From Planctomycetota bacterium (GTDB lineage: Bacteria; Planctomycetota; Phycisphaerae; Phycisphaerales; UBA1924), in the NCBI GenBank assembly GCA_023432465.1, contig JAEYUO010000136.1, positions 1-32,035 of the forward strand: a stretch of DNA of 32,035 bases. Direction: 5' to 3'. Each line of letters starts with the position of its first letter. Within the stretch, counting starts at the first letter, position 1. Both the position numbers and the translations under genes were made by a program. The notes beneath the pieces were generated by a model, which saw only the letters and a list, made by a program, of their open reading frames with translations, was not told where the DNA came from and did no database searches. Below are positions 22,891 to 31,049 of this stretch, one piece after another.

Positions 22891-25308
22891 CTAGAACCAC
22901 TCATCCGCCTCCGCCCGCACCTCTTCGATCCGCACGCCCTCCGGCAGCGCATTCAGAAACATCCGGCCATAGCGAGCGGTCTTGATGCGAGGATCCAGAA
23001 TGACCACGCGCCCCCGGTCGCTCTTGGAGCGGATCAACCGGCCGAACCCCTGCTTGAACCGGATGATCGCCCGCGGCAGGGAATCCTGCGCAAACGAGTT
23101 CCCTCCCTGGTTCTCAATCCGCTCCATGCGCGCCTGCGTCAGCGGGCGGTCCGGCGGCTCGAACGGCAGCCGCGTGATGATCACGTTCCGTAGTCGCTCG
23201 CCGCGCACATCAACCCCCTGCCAGAACGTCGCCGCGCCCAGCAGCACCGCGCGCTCGGCCTCGATGAACTTCTTCAGCACCAGCGTCCGCGGCCCGTCGC
23301 GCCCCTGTGCAAAGAGCGCAATGTCCTGCCGGTCGAGTTCCTGCCGGATGCGGTCCGCCACCGCGTTGAGCGTCGCAAAGCTGGTGAACAGAACAAACGC
23401 CCCGCCATCGGTCGCCTTGACGTGATGCAGGATGCGCGCGGCCAGCGCATCCAGATAGCCCCTGCCCGATCCGTCATCGCGCGCGGGCTCGCCGCTCTCG
23501 CTCCGCCTCGTGTCGCCGGACTTGGGGTTCGGCAGCGAAAGATCGACATACAGCGTCGCCTGCTTGGCGTAGTCAAACGGACTGCCCAGTTGCAGCACGC
23601 GCGTATCCGGCGGCGGCGGCAGGCCCAGGTTCTGGATCGCATGCGCAAAAGCCGTCTCCGCCCGCTCCGTCAGTTCATCCGGGCTCGCCGTCCGTGTCGC
23701 CAGCGTCGCCGATGTCAGCACAATTCCCAGCGGCTTGCGAGGCTTCGCGGGAGTCGTGGCCCCGCCCGACGCACCCGCGTGAGGATCGGGCGCGACCGGC
23801 TCCGCGGGGTGCGCATCATCATGCCGATCCTCATGATTGAACGGGTTGTCACCCGCATCCGGTTCGTGCCACTCTTCGTGCTCCAACTCCGGATGCTCAT
23901 GCACCTCGGCTTCATCCGCCTCATCGCCGCCCACATCCAGCGGAACAGGCTTCACCTCGACCGCCGGGTCGAACAGCACCCGCCTCAGAATGGGCGCAAC
24001 CTCCACCGGTGCACACGCAAGCTCGACCCTCGGCCCAAAGCCGCGGCCGCGCCCGCCGGTCCGCTCCTCCACCTCCACCCAGTACACGAATCCCTGCAGC
24101 GTCTGCGCAATCAGTGCCTCCGCTGTGTCGGCGATCTCCGCCGCTCGCCGGGCATACGCCTGCAACTCAAACCGGTCCTGCTCGTTCTCGATGTTCTCGC
24201 GGATGTTCCGCAGCCTCACCGCCACATCCCGCATCGCCGGCGTCAAGTCGTTCTCGATGACATCCGGCCGCACGATCCGCCCGGAGTTCGCCCGGTTCCG
24301 CTGGGCATACTCCAGCATCGAATCGAAGAAGCGCCGCGACGCATTCTCCGCGTTGATCACCAGGTGCACCGCCCGCTCCACCGCCTCGCTCCCCGCCGCG
24401 GCAAGCTGCAGCTGCCGCTCCATCAGGTAGCCCTTGCCGCGGCGCGGCGAAAACAGCGTCCGCAGGAGCCGCGTCACCCGCGGCTGCGCCAGCGACAGCC
24501 CGAAGTGCTCGCACGCCGCATCCTCGACGTTGTGCGCTTCATCGAGGATCACCTGGTCATACGGCGGCAGAATCGCCCCGCCACCGCCGCTGGGCCGCTG
24601 ACGCATCGCCAGGTCAGAGAAGAACAGCGCGTGGTTGCAGACGATCAGGTTCGCCTTCTCAAGCTCGCGCCTCGCGCCTTGATAAAAGCACTTCTGATAC
24701 GTCGGGCACTTCCGCCCCATGCAGTTGTCGGTGTCGCTCCGCACATGGTCCCAGACCTCCGGCCGCTCCAGCGCGGGCAGGCTCGACAGCGTGCCGTCCT
24801 TCGTGCCGTACGCCCAGTCCTGGATGACGTGCAGCGACGTCTTCGACTCCCCGTCATACAAAATCGAATCCTGCCGCTCGCTGGCGATCTTCAGCCGCCG
24901 GATCGACAGGTAGTTTCCGCGGCCCTTCGCCAGTACCGGCACCAGCGCACGCGCCGACGGGCCAAGGTCCCACTGCGCAAGCGTGGCCTGCAGCAGCGGG
25001 ATGTCCTTCTGAATCAGCTGCTCCTGCAGCGAGATCGTCGCCGTGGCGACGACGACCGTCTCGTTGTGCAGCACCGCCCGCAGAATCGCCGGCACCAGGT
25101 ACGCAAAGCTCTTCCCCACGCCCGTCCCCGCCTCGACCAGCAGCCTGCCGCGGGATTCCATCGCACTCATCGCCGCCCGGGCCATCACGCCCTGCTCCGG
25201 CCGATGCTCAAACGCCACACCCGCCGCGATCAACGCGCGGGCGATCGGCCCATCATCAGCGAGGATCCGATCGAGTGTCGCGCCGGTCGATGGCGGAAGT
25301 GCGGTCAC
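22891..25308 (-). CDS. dinG: DinG-type XPD-family DNA helicase with altered Fe-S cluster ligand
   Basis: An 805-residue superfamily 2 helicase of the DinG/YoaA group, which unwinds DNA and R-loops 5' to 3'. Walker A EAGTGVGKS is near 60, the Fe-S region follows, DEAH at about 256-259 (ILDEAHNVED), TSATL near 570, GAATFWQGVDVRG, and IKQGFGRLIRSKSDRGRVVILDPR near the end. Fe-S cysteines are C196, C201 and C207 (C-x4-C-x5-C), but the first ligand position (NYLC in most relatives) is Ser135 in KGRGNYLSIRRL. A His/Glu/Asp-rich insert lies near residues 450-520. The start at GTG 25308 is six bases after a TACTAT box, suggesting leaderless translation; the frame upstream to 25446 looks non-coding and overlaps clc. 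Confidence 0.9.
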   Translation of the reverse strand: MTALPPSTGATLDRILADDGPIARALIAAGVAFEHRPEQGVMARAAMSAMESRGRLLVEAGTGVGKSFAYLVPAILRAVLHNETVVVATATISLQEQLIQKDIPLLQATLAQWDLGPSARALVPVLAKGRGNYLSIRRLKIASERQDSILYDGESKTSLHVIQDWAYGTKDGTLSSLPALERPEVWDHVRSDTDNCMGRKCPTYQKCFYQGARRELEKANLIVCNHALFFSDLAMRQRPSGGGGAILPPYDQVILDEAHNVEDAACEHFGLSLAQPRVTRLLRTLFSPRRGKGYLMERQLQLAAAGSEAVERAVHLVINAENASRRFFDSMLEYAQRNRANSGRIVRPDVIENDLTPAMRDVAVRLRNIRENIENEQDRFELQAYARRAAEIADTAEALIAQTLQGFVYWVEVEERTGGRGRGFGPRVELACAPVEVAPILRRVLFDPAVEVKPVPLDVGGDEADEAEVHEHPELEHEEWHEPDAGDNPFNHEDRHDDAHPAEPVAPDPHAGASGGATTPAKPRKPLGIVLTSATLATRTASPDELTERAETAFAHAIQNLGLPPPPDTRVLQLGSPFDYAKQATLYVDLSLPNPKSGDTRRSESGEPARDDGSGRGYLDALAARILHHVKATDGGAFVLFTSFATLNAVADRIRQELDRQDIALFAQGRDGPRTLVLKKFIEAERAVLLGAATFWQGVDVRGERLRNVIITRLPFEPPDRPLTQARMERIENQGGNSFAQDSLPRAIIRFKQGFGRLIRSKSDRGRVVILDPRIKTARYGRMFLNALPEGVRIEEVRAEADEWF

Positions 25309-25314
25309 GCGGAC

Positions 25315-25320
25315 ATAGTA
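25315..25320 (-). promoter_or_regulatory. -10 box before dinG (leaderless arrangement)
   Basis: TACTAT on the minus strand ends six bases before GTG 25308, the same spacing as at mntA and clc. No ribosome site is seen in the 88-base gap after clc. Confidence 0.4.
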
Positions 25321-25396
25321 GTGAACCAACGCCGCGGTGCGTCTGGCCTTTCCTCTCCGGGCCGGTCCGCGCCCAAACCGTGGCCCCGCGAACGGT

Positions 25397-26998
25397 TCAG
25401 GCCTGCCTGCACAGATCGACCACTCGAAGCGCCATGCCCGGGTCATCCGCAGGCACCAGCACCGTGATGTGATCCCCGGGCGCGACCACGAGGTCCGCCG
25501 TCGGCATCAGTTCCCGCCCCGCCCGCTCCACCGCGACCACCAGTGACTTTCGCGGCAGCCCCGCCTCCCGCAAGGGCCTTCCCTCCACGCGCGACCCTCG
25601 CTGGACCCCGATCACCACCGTCGTCGGCGCGGTGGGGTCGGGCGAGTGGCCCCGCCGAGTCAGATCGTCGTGCATCAACGCCTCGTAGATCGGAAGGTCG
25701 CGCAGCTGTTCGGCAACCAGATACGCCGTCAGGCACGCCACCGACAGCGCAAACAGCTGCTCATAGTTCGCGGTCATCTCAAGGATCAGCACAATCCCCG
25801 TCAGCGGCGCACGAACCGACGACGCAAAGAACGCCGCCATGCCCAGCACCGCCAGCGCAGCCGACCTGTCCCCGATCGCCGGAAACACCGCCGCCGTCGC
25901 CTGTCCGACGATCGCTCCGACCAGCGCGCCCAGCAGAAGCATCGGCGCAAAGATCCCTCCCGGCGCCGCCGTGCCATAGCTCAGCAGCGTCATGAGCGTC
26001 TTCGCCGCAAGCAGAACGGCCAGCGCGCCGATGGTCGCCTGCATCTGCCCGCCCAGCAGCCGCTCCGCAACCGAGTGCCCGCTCCCGACGGCATCGGGCA
26101 TCACCAGCCCCACCAGACACGCCGTGGCGCACACCACCCCGGGCAGCATCCATCCCGGCACCACACGCTGCGCGCGGCCGATCCGTGCCGAGGCCAGGAT
26201 CCCCTTGTTGAAGAGCACGCCCATCAGCCCGCACGTCGCGCCCAGCAGCACCACCAGCGGCAGCGAGGTCAGTGGCAGCGCAGGATAACCCGTGATCGCG
26301 AACGATGAGCCCTGCCCCACGACCGACCGCGTCACGATCGTCGCGCACACCGTCGCCACCAGCGCGCCCGCGTACGTGCGAGAGGACATCTCCCGCTGCA
26401 TCTCCTCGATGACAAACACAAACCCCGCCAGCGGCGCATTGAACGCCGCGGCCAGTCCCGCACCCGCGCCGCACGACACCAACTGCGGCACGCCCCGCCG
26501 CTTTACCCCCGTGATCTCCGCCACCGCCTGACCCGCCGCCGCCCCCATCTGCACCGTCGGCCCCTCCCGCCCGAGCGACAGCCCCGCGCCGATCCCCAGC
26601 GCGCCGCCGATGAACTTCACCGGCAGCAGAGACTTCCACTTGAGCTGCCTCAGGTTCAGCAGCACCGCCTTGATGTGCGGGATGCCGCTGCCCGGAGCAT
26701 CGGGCGAGATGTGCTTGACGCTCAGGCCGATCAGACATCCGATGACAAACGCCCCGGCCGGCAATCCCAGCCATCCGACCCAGGCGTCGATCCTTCCCTC
26801 CGCCAGCAGGTCAAAGACCCGGTGCCGACCGTGCTCCGCGGTTCGCAGCGCAAACTGAAAGGCGACCGCGATCCCGCCCGCGGCCAGTCCGACGATCGCC
26901 GCGCGAATCAGGTGCCCGACCCGACTGTCCGACACGGGCTGCGCCCCGCTGGTACTCTCTGGCTCCGCGCTCTCGCCCGTCTGTGCGCCCTCGTCCAT
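25397..26998 (-). CDS. ClC-family chloride/proton exchanger with C-terminal TrkA-C domain
   Basis: A 533-residue ClC protein. Selectivity and gating signatures are all present: PGSGIPHIK (GSGIP), GREGPTVQMGAAAG with the gating glutamate, FVFVIEEMQREM with the inner proton-transfer glutamate, and GGIFAPMLLLGALVG. Keeping both glutamates predicts a 2Cl-/1H+ exchanger and not a channel. The C terminus (about 460-533, VVIGVQRGSRVEGRPLREAG...GDHITVLVPADD) is a TrkA-C/RCK-C-type ligand-binding domain that may regulate transport. The ATG at 26998 lies six bases after a TACACT box with a CTGACG -35, so the message is probably leaderless. The gene diverges from the SDR gene at 27058. Inner-membrane location is expected. 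Confidence 0.93.
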   Translation of the reverse strand: MDEGAQTGESAEPESTSGAQPVSDSRVGHLIRAAIVGLAAGGIAVAFQFALRTAEHGRHRVFDLLAEGRIDAWVGWLGLPAGAFVIGCLIGLSVKHISPDAPGSGIPHIKAVLLNLRQLKWKSLLPVKFIGGALGIGAGLSLGREGPTVQMGAAAGQAVAEITGVKRRGVPQLVSCGAGAGLAAAFNAPLAGFVFVIEEMQREMSSRTYAGALVATVCATIVTRSVVGQGSSFAITGYPALPLTSLPLVVLLGATCGLMGVLFNKGILASARIGRAQRVVPGWMLPGVVCATACLVGLVMPDAVGSGHSVAERLLGGQMQATIGALAVLLAAKTLMTLLSYGTAAPGGIFAPMLLLGALVGAIVGQATAAVFPAIGDRSAALAVLGMAAFFASSVRAPLTGIVLILEMTANYEQLFALSVACLTAYLVAEQLRDLPIYEALMHDDLTRRGHSPDPTAPTTVVIGVQRGSRVEGRPLREAGLPRKSLVVAVERAGRELMPTADLVVAPGDHITVLVPADDPGMALRVVDLCRQA

Positions 26999-27004
26999 CG
27001 GGCC

Positions 27005-27033
27005 AGTGTACCGGCCGATCCTCCGCACGTCAG
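27005..27033 (-). promoter_or_regulatory. Promoter of clc, leaderless arrangement
   Basis: On the minus strand, -35 CTGACG (27028-27033, four of six) and -10 TACACT (27005-27010, four of six) are 17 bases apart. The -10 ends six bases before ATG 26998, so the transcript should begin at the start codon. Confidence 0.5.
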
Positions 27034-27057
27034 CAGGCCCCTCCGGAGTTCGCTCCA

Positions 27058-28014
27058 ATGAAGATCGTCATCCCCGGCGGCAGCGGACAGGTCGGCACCC
27101 TTCTCGCCCGCCACTTCCACGCCCGAGGCGATCACGTCGTCATCCTCAGCCGCCGCCCCGGCCAGCCGTCCACCAAGTGGCGCACCATCGTCTGGGATGC
27201 GCTCAGCCTCGGGCCCTGGTCGCGTGAGATCGACGGCGCGGATGTGGTCATCAACCTCGCCGGCCGCTCCGTCAACTGCCGGTACAACGAGGCCAACCGC
27301 CGCGAGATCATGGCCTCGCGCATCGATTCCACCCGCGTCGTCGGCAACGCCATCGCCGCCGCGCAAAGACCCCCCAAGGTCTGGCTCCAGGCCAGCACCG
27401 CAACGATCTATGCGCACCGCTTCGACGCCCCAAACGACGAGAGCGCAGGCATCCTCGGCGGCGGGCCCGGCGAAGCCGATGCCCCCGACACCTGGAAGTT
27501 CAGCATCGATGTCGCCCAGGCCTGGGAGCGCGAGCTTGAAGTGGCAAAGACGCCTCACACCCGCAAGGTCCCGATTCGCAGCGCGATGGTCATGAGCCCC
27601 GATCGCGGCGGGATCTTCGACACGCTCGCGACGCTCACCAAGCGTGGCCTCGGCGGCAACGCCGCCGGCGGGAAGCAGTTCGTCTCGTGGATTCACGAAG
27701 CCGACTTCATCCGCGCGACGGACTTTCTCATCCGCAACGAGACCATGACCGGCCCCATCAACGTCTGTTCGCCCAATCCGCTTCCGTACTCCGACTTCAT
27801 GCTCGCTCTCCGCCGCGCAATGGGCGTGCGCATCGCCCTCCCCGCGACCAAGCTCATGCTCGAAGTTGGAGCGATCCTCATGCGCACCGAAACCGAGCTC
27901 GTCCTCAAGAGCCGCCGCGTCGTGCCGGGCCGCCTCCTCGCCACAGGCTTCGAGTTCCAGCACCCCGATTGGCCCGCCGCGGCCGCGGAACTGATCAGCC
28001 GATGGCGCAAGTGA
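27058..28014 (+). CDS. TIGR01777-type NAD(P)-dependent epimerase/SDR protein
   Basis: A 318-residue extended short-chain dehydrogenase of the TIGR01777 group (YfcH, eukaryotic SDR39U1). The nucleotide loop IPGGSGQVGTLLARHF starts at residue 4. DVVINLAGRSVNCRYNEANRREIMASRIDSTRVVGNAI is the group's diagnostic stretch (usually RWTEARKQEILDSRIDST). WLQASTATIYAH and a C-terminal DUF1731-like segment with LPATKLMLEVGAILMRTETELVLKSRRVVPGRLLATGFEFQHP follow. The substrate of this group is not firmly known. CGGAG lies seven bases before the ATG. It converges on the next gene with only seven bases between stops. Confidence 0.9.
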   Translation: MKIVIPGGSGQVGTLLARHFHARGDHVVILSRRPGQPSTKWRTIVWDALSLGPWSREIDGADVVINLAGRSVNCRYNEANRREIMASRIDSTRVVGNAIAAAQRPPKVWLQASTATIYAHRFDAPNDESAGILGGGPGEADAPDTWKFSIDVAQAWERELEVAKTPHTRKVPIRSAMVMSPDRGGIFDTLATLTKRGLGGNAAGGKQFVSWIHEADFIRATDFLIRNETMTGPINVCSPNPLPYSDFMLALRRAMGVRIALPATKLMLEVGAILMRTETELVLKSRRVVPGRLLATGFEFQHPDWPAAAAELISRWRK

Positions 28015-28021
28015 CTTGTCA

Positions 28022-29230
28022 TCAGCCCTTGACCGCAGCCTCGATGTCGGCCGGACTCTCATACGCCAGCCCGAACACGGTCTTGTTGAACTCTCCGAGC
28101 GAGACCTCTTCCTGCTTGATGAAGCCGCTCGCGCGCAGCTTGCCGGTGCGGTGCAGGTCCACCATCGCGCACACGCCCGCGGCCGTCGTCAGCTCGATCG
28201 CCGGCCAGATGCGCCCGAACAGATGCGTCGCGTGGATGCTCCGCTTGAAGTTCACCTGCTCGCGCACGCCCCCGCCCGCGCGAACGCCCACGCAGTTGAT
28301 GAACACCACCACCACATCCTGCAATGTCCGCGCGATCGCGTGCTCCAGCAAATCGACCGCCAGCGCCCGGTCGAACACCCGCCCGCTCGCCGTCGGCTTG
28401 GCGTGCTCGACGTTCAGCCGCAGGTCCTCGAGGAAGAACTTCATCAGGTCGCGGTGCCCGGGGTACCGGATCGTCTTGTACGCGATGTTCGATTCGCCGG
28501 TCGTCTTCCCCTCACCCGTGAGCGTGTCGATCAGCGAGCCCACGCCGCCGGACGTGTAGAACGCCTCGTAGTCAACACCCTCAAACGAGAAGTGCTCCAG
28601 GCCCTCCAGCGCGGGCACCTTCACCTGCGCTCCGCTCAGCATCACGTTGCACGGCTCGCAGTACTCGTTCACCACGCCCGAGGCCGACCACGTCACGTTG
28701 TACTTCAGCGCCTTGGTGGTGAACTGCGGCAGCGCGCCCACGCGCAGCGTCAGGTCGTGGATCTCCGCGAACTCGCGCGCAAGATCATTCGCCGCGATCG
28801 CGATGTATCCGGGCGCAAGCCCGCACTGTGGCACCAGCGCGACCCTCGCCCGCCCGGAGTCCGCGATCCTCTTCACGCCCTCCGTCGCCTCGACATCCTC
28901 GGTCACGTCGAAGTAGTTCACCCCCAGCTCGTTGGCCATCTCCGCCACGCCCGCCACCAGATTGAACGGCAGCATGCAGATCACATAGTCCTGCCCCTTG
29001 AGCGCGCTGCGAACCTGCTCCCGGTCCGACGCATCGATCTGCCTGGTCACCAGCTCGACCGGGTGCTTGATGTGCTTCTTCAGCTCCCCGATGTTCGCCG
29101 CGGCGATCGTCAGGTTCGCCTGATCCCGGTCCGCCAGTGTCACGCGATAACTCCCCCGGCCGCAGGCCAGGAGCAGTTCCGCGACCGATTTGCCGACCTT
29201 GCCGCCGCCAAGCACCAGGACGTTCTTCAT
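28022..29230 (-). CDS. Saccharopine dehydrogenase-like protein (lysine 6-dehydrogenase type)
   Basis: A 402-residue enzyme of the saccharopine dehydrogenase superfamily. The N-terminal Rossmann fold starts MKNVLVLGGGKVGKSVAELL, with a following DRDQANL strand. The middle has VICMLPFNLVAGVAEMANELGVNYFDVTED, then VALVPQCGLAPGYIAIAANDLA and a catalytic-domain ending FGLAYESP. These blocks fit saccharopine or lysine 6-dehydrogenases, which oxidise or form saccharopine/aminoadipate semialdehyde with NAD(P). The true substrate cannot be told. AAGAGAGAG lies just before ATG 29230; the frame to 29320 is not supported. It diverges from the amidase gene with a 112-base gap. Confidence 0.85.
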   Translation of the reverse strand: MKNVLVLGGGKVGKSVAELLLACGRGSYRVTLADRDQANLTIAAANIGELKKHIKHPVELVTRQIDASDREQVRSALKGQDYVICMLPFNLVAGVAEMANELGVNYFDVTEDVEATEGVKRIADSGRARVALVPQCGLAPGYIAIAANDLAREFAEIHDLTLRVGALPQFTTKALKYNVTWSASGVVNEYCEPCNVMLSGAQVKVPALEGLEHFSFEGVDYEAFYTSGGVGSLIDTLTGEGKTTGESNIAYKTIRYPGHRDLMKFFLEDLRLNVEHAKPTASGRVFDRALAVDLLEHAIARTLQDVVVVFINCVGVRAGGGVREQVNFKRSIHATHLFGRIWPAIELTTAAGVCAMVDLHRTGKLRASGFIKQEEVSLGEFNKTVFGLAYESPADIEAAVKG

Positions 29231-29327
29231 GCTCTCTCTTTCGGGTATTGGGAGGGTGATCTTTGGCGCGCAGAGAGCCAAAGGCACTTCCGCCCGTCGC
29301 CCGGATGGTGTCGCGTTCACCCTCCGT

Positions 29328-29333
29328 TATCCT
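29328..29333 (+). promoter_or_regulatory. -10 box before the amidase gene (near-leaderless)
   Basis: TATCCT at 29328-29333 lies nine bases before ATG 29343, leaving at most a few leader bases, and no ribosome site is seen. A clear -35 is missing. Confidence 0.35.
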
Positions 29334-29342
29334 GTTGTCGAT

Positions 29343-30314
29343 ATGGCCAGCTCTCACACGCTCCCCGCCGCCCGCCCCGCGCTCCATGCGCACTTCTCGC
29401 GAGGTGCCGAGCCCGCCCTCGCAATCGACTCCGGCGACACCGTCACAATCCGCGGCATCCCCGATGTCAGTTGGGGCCTCGAGCCGCCCACTTCGACCAC
29501 CGCGCCCCGCCGCAAGGTCGAGCCGCGCGACCCCGCGCGCGACAACGGCCCGTGTCTCTGCGGCCCGATCGCCATCCGCAACAGCGCGCCCGGCGATGCG
29601 CTCCAGATCGACATCGAGCGCGTGGTCCCCGGCAAATGGGGCTGGACCTACGCCGGCAAGGGCATGTCTTCTCCCGCACACAACGCCGCGCTCGGCCTCG
29701 CGGATGCGCCCCTCACGCTCCTCCGCTGGGATCTCGATGCCGCATCCCCTTCCGGACGCCGTGTTGCCCGCAGCCACCTCGGTCACACGGTTCCCCTCCG
29801 CGCCTTCCCCGGCACCATCGGCCTCGCGCCCGATGAAGACCGCGCCAGCGGCTGGGTCCCTCGAACGTGCGGCGGCAATATGGACTGCCGCGAACTCACC
29901 GAGGGCAGCACGCTCTTCCTCCCGGTGCAGTGCCCCGGCGGGCTGCTCTCGCTCGGTGATGGCCACGCCGCGCAGGGCGATGGCGAGCTCAGCGGTACCG
30001 CGATCGAGTGCATGCTCGAAGAAGTCCGCCTGCGCATCACGCTCCTCAAGGTCCACCGCCTCAGCTCGCCGCGCATCCGCCCCGCCCGGCTCCCCGAAAC
30101 CGCGCCCGACAAGCCCCGCTGGATCACCCTCGGCTTTGCCGACACGCTCGACACCGCCGCGGCGAACGCTGCTTCCGCGATGCTCGACCTGATGGTGGAG
30201 GAGTTGAACATCCCACGCCCCGAGGCCGCCGCCCTCGCGAGCAGCCAGGTCGACCTCCGCATCACGCAGATGGTCAACCCTCTGAAGGGCGTGCATGCGG
30301 TGTGGAGATACTGA
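29343..30314 (+). CDS. Acetamidase/formamidase family protein
   Basis: A 323-residue amidohydrolase of the acetamidase/formamidase (FmdA/AmdA) family, which releases ammonia from short amides. Family blocks visible are DSGDTVTIRGIPDV near the start, CGPIAIRNSAPGDALQIDIERVVPG, the metal-binding region GGNMDCRELTEGSTLFLPVQCPGGLLSLGDGHAAQGDGELSGTAIEC near residues 180-225, and a C-terminal RITQMVNPLKGVHAV. The GDGHAAQGDGE motif is diagnostic. ATG 29343 is the first in frame after the divergent gene's start. The end abuts a hairpin at 30328-30355. Which amide is the substrate is not visible. Confidence 0.92.
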   Translation: MASSHTLPAARPALHAHFSRGAEPALAIDSGDTVTIRGIPDVSWGLEPPTSTTAPRRKVEPRDPARDNGPCLCGPIAIRNSAPGDALQIDIERVVPGKWGWTYAGKGMSSPAHNAALGLADAPLTLLRWDLDAASPSGRRVARSHLGHTVPLRAFPGTIGLAPDEDRASGWVPRTCGGNMDCRELTEGSTLFLPVQCPGGLLSLGDGHAAQGDGELSGTAIECMLEEVRLRITLLKVHRLSSPRIRPARLPETAPDKPRWITLGFADTLDTAAANAASAMLDLMVEELNIPRPEAAALASSQVDLRITQMVNPLKGVHAVWRY

Positions 30315-30327
30315 TTCTCCGTTGACG

Positions 30328-30355
30328 CCGGGGCTGAGGCTTTGCGCAGCCCCGG
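30328..30355. terminator. GC-rich hairpin between convergent genes
   Basis: CCGGGGCTG pairs with CAGCCCCGG across a 10-base loop (AGGCTTTGCG). There is no T run, so it may be a bidirectional or Rho-assisted terminator, or a REP-like element. The rest of the 155-base gap (30315-30469) holds nothing recognisable. Confidence 0.45.
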
Positions 30356-30469
30356 GTTGAAGACGCCGTGAGTAACTCCACCGATGACAGCGCTCCGACT
30401 CTCTGCCGGAGGGTGTGCCGGGGGGGAATCGCAGGTGCTCCGGCATTGGCGATCAATCTCGATCCGTGA

Positions 30470-31048
30470 TCAAACCGGTCTCAACCACCACGATCTAACG
30501 CCAAACTCATTCGTCCGCAACTCCAGCCTCCCGAATCGCTCGGCATCAACAAACCGTGCCAGGAGCGCGCTTGCCCGATCTCGCATGGGCTCATCAGGCT
30601 CGACCAGTGACGAGTGAATCTGAATTCCTCCGAACTCGGCGATCGCTCTCGCACCTAGGCGCATCGCTGCATCCGCATCCCCGTCAGCGACTCCACCAAA
30701 CTCCACGATCGCGTCCCATTGCAGATCAAAGCTTTGGTCGTAGCGATCACCAATCCGTACCTGCGTCTTCGTCGCCAAGTCATGTTCGACCGTGTAGAAC
30801 GAACATTCGATGACCTCCGGACCGCCCTCGACTGTCTGCCCCTCCAGTTGCCGCCAGTCGCGAACCGGAAGACGGATCCATTCCGCACTGAGATTGCACT
30901 CCAGCCGATCCCCCGCATACTCAAACGGCTCGAAGTGGAGGAACAGACTCCAATAGAGGCCGAGCGGAACGCCCACCGGCGCGTTCTCGAAGATCAGCCC
31001 ATGGATCTCCGCTCGCGCCGGATTCAGTTGATGGATCGGAAATGACAT
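30470..31048 (-). CDS. Hypothetical protein, lower-GC gene
   Basis: A 192-residue soluble protein I do not recognise. It begins MSFPIHQLNPARAEIHGLIF and has an acidic, strand-rich middle (VECSFYTVEHDLATKTQVRIG, DLQWDAIVEFGG) and a C-terminal ERFGRLELRTNEFGVRSWWLRP. There is no signal peptide or membrane helix. Codon use is less GC-rich than in most neighbours (visible runs such as TTCGTCCGCAACTCC and AATCTGAATTCC). The ATG at 31048 lies one base after the stop of the preceding YjbR-like gene, so the two are coupled. An accessory or transferred origin is possible. Confidence 0.65.
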   Translation of the reverse strand: MSFPIHQLNPARAEIHGLIFENAPVGVPLGLYWSLFLHFEPFEYAGDRLECNLSAEWIRLPVRDWRQLEGQTVEGGPEVIECSFYTVEHDLATKTQVRIGDRYDQSFDLQWDAIVEFGGVADGDADAAMRLGARAIAEFGGIQIHSSLVEPDEPMRDRASALLARFVDAERFGRLELRTNEFGVRSWWLRPV

Positions 31049-31049
31049 C

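Noticed and set aside
23422..25467. 681-residue plus-strand open frame
   Set aside because: It is the antisense shadow of dinG: Arg/His/Pro-rich with no domains, caused by high GC.
28016..29836. 606-residue plus-strand open frame
   Set aside because: Antisense to the saccharopine dehydrogenase-like gene, then overlapping the amidase gene in another frame; composition is non-protein-like.
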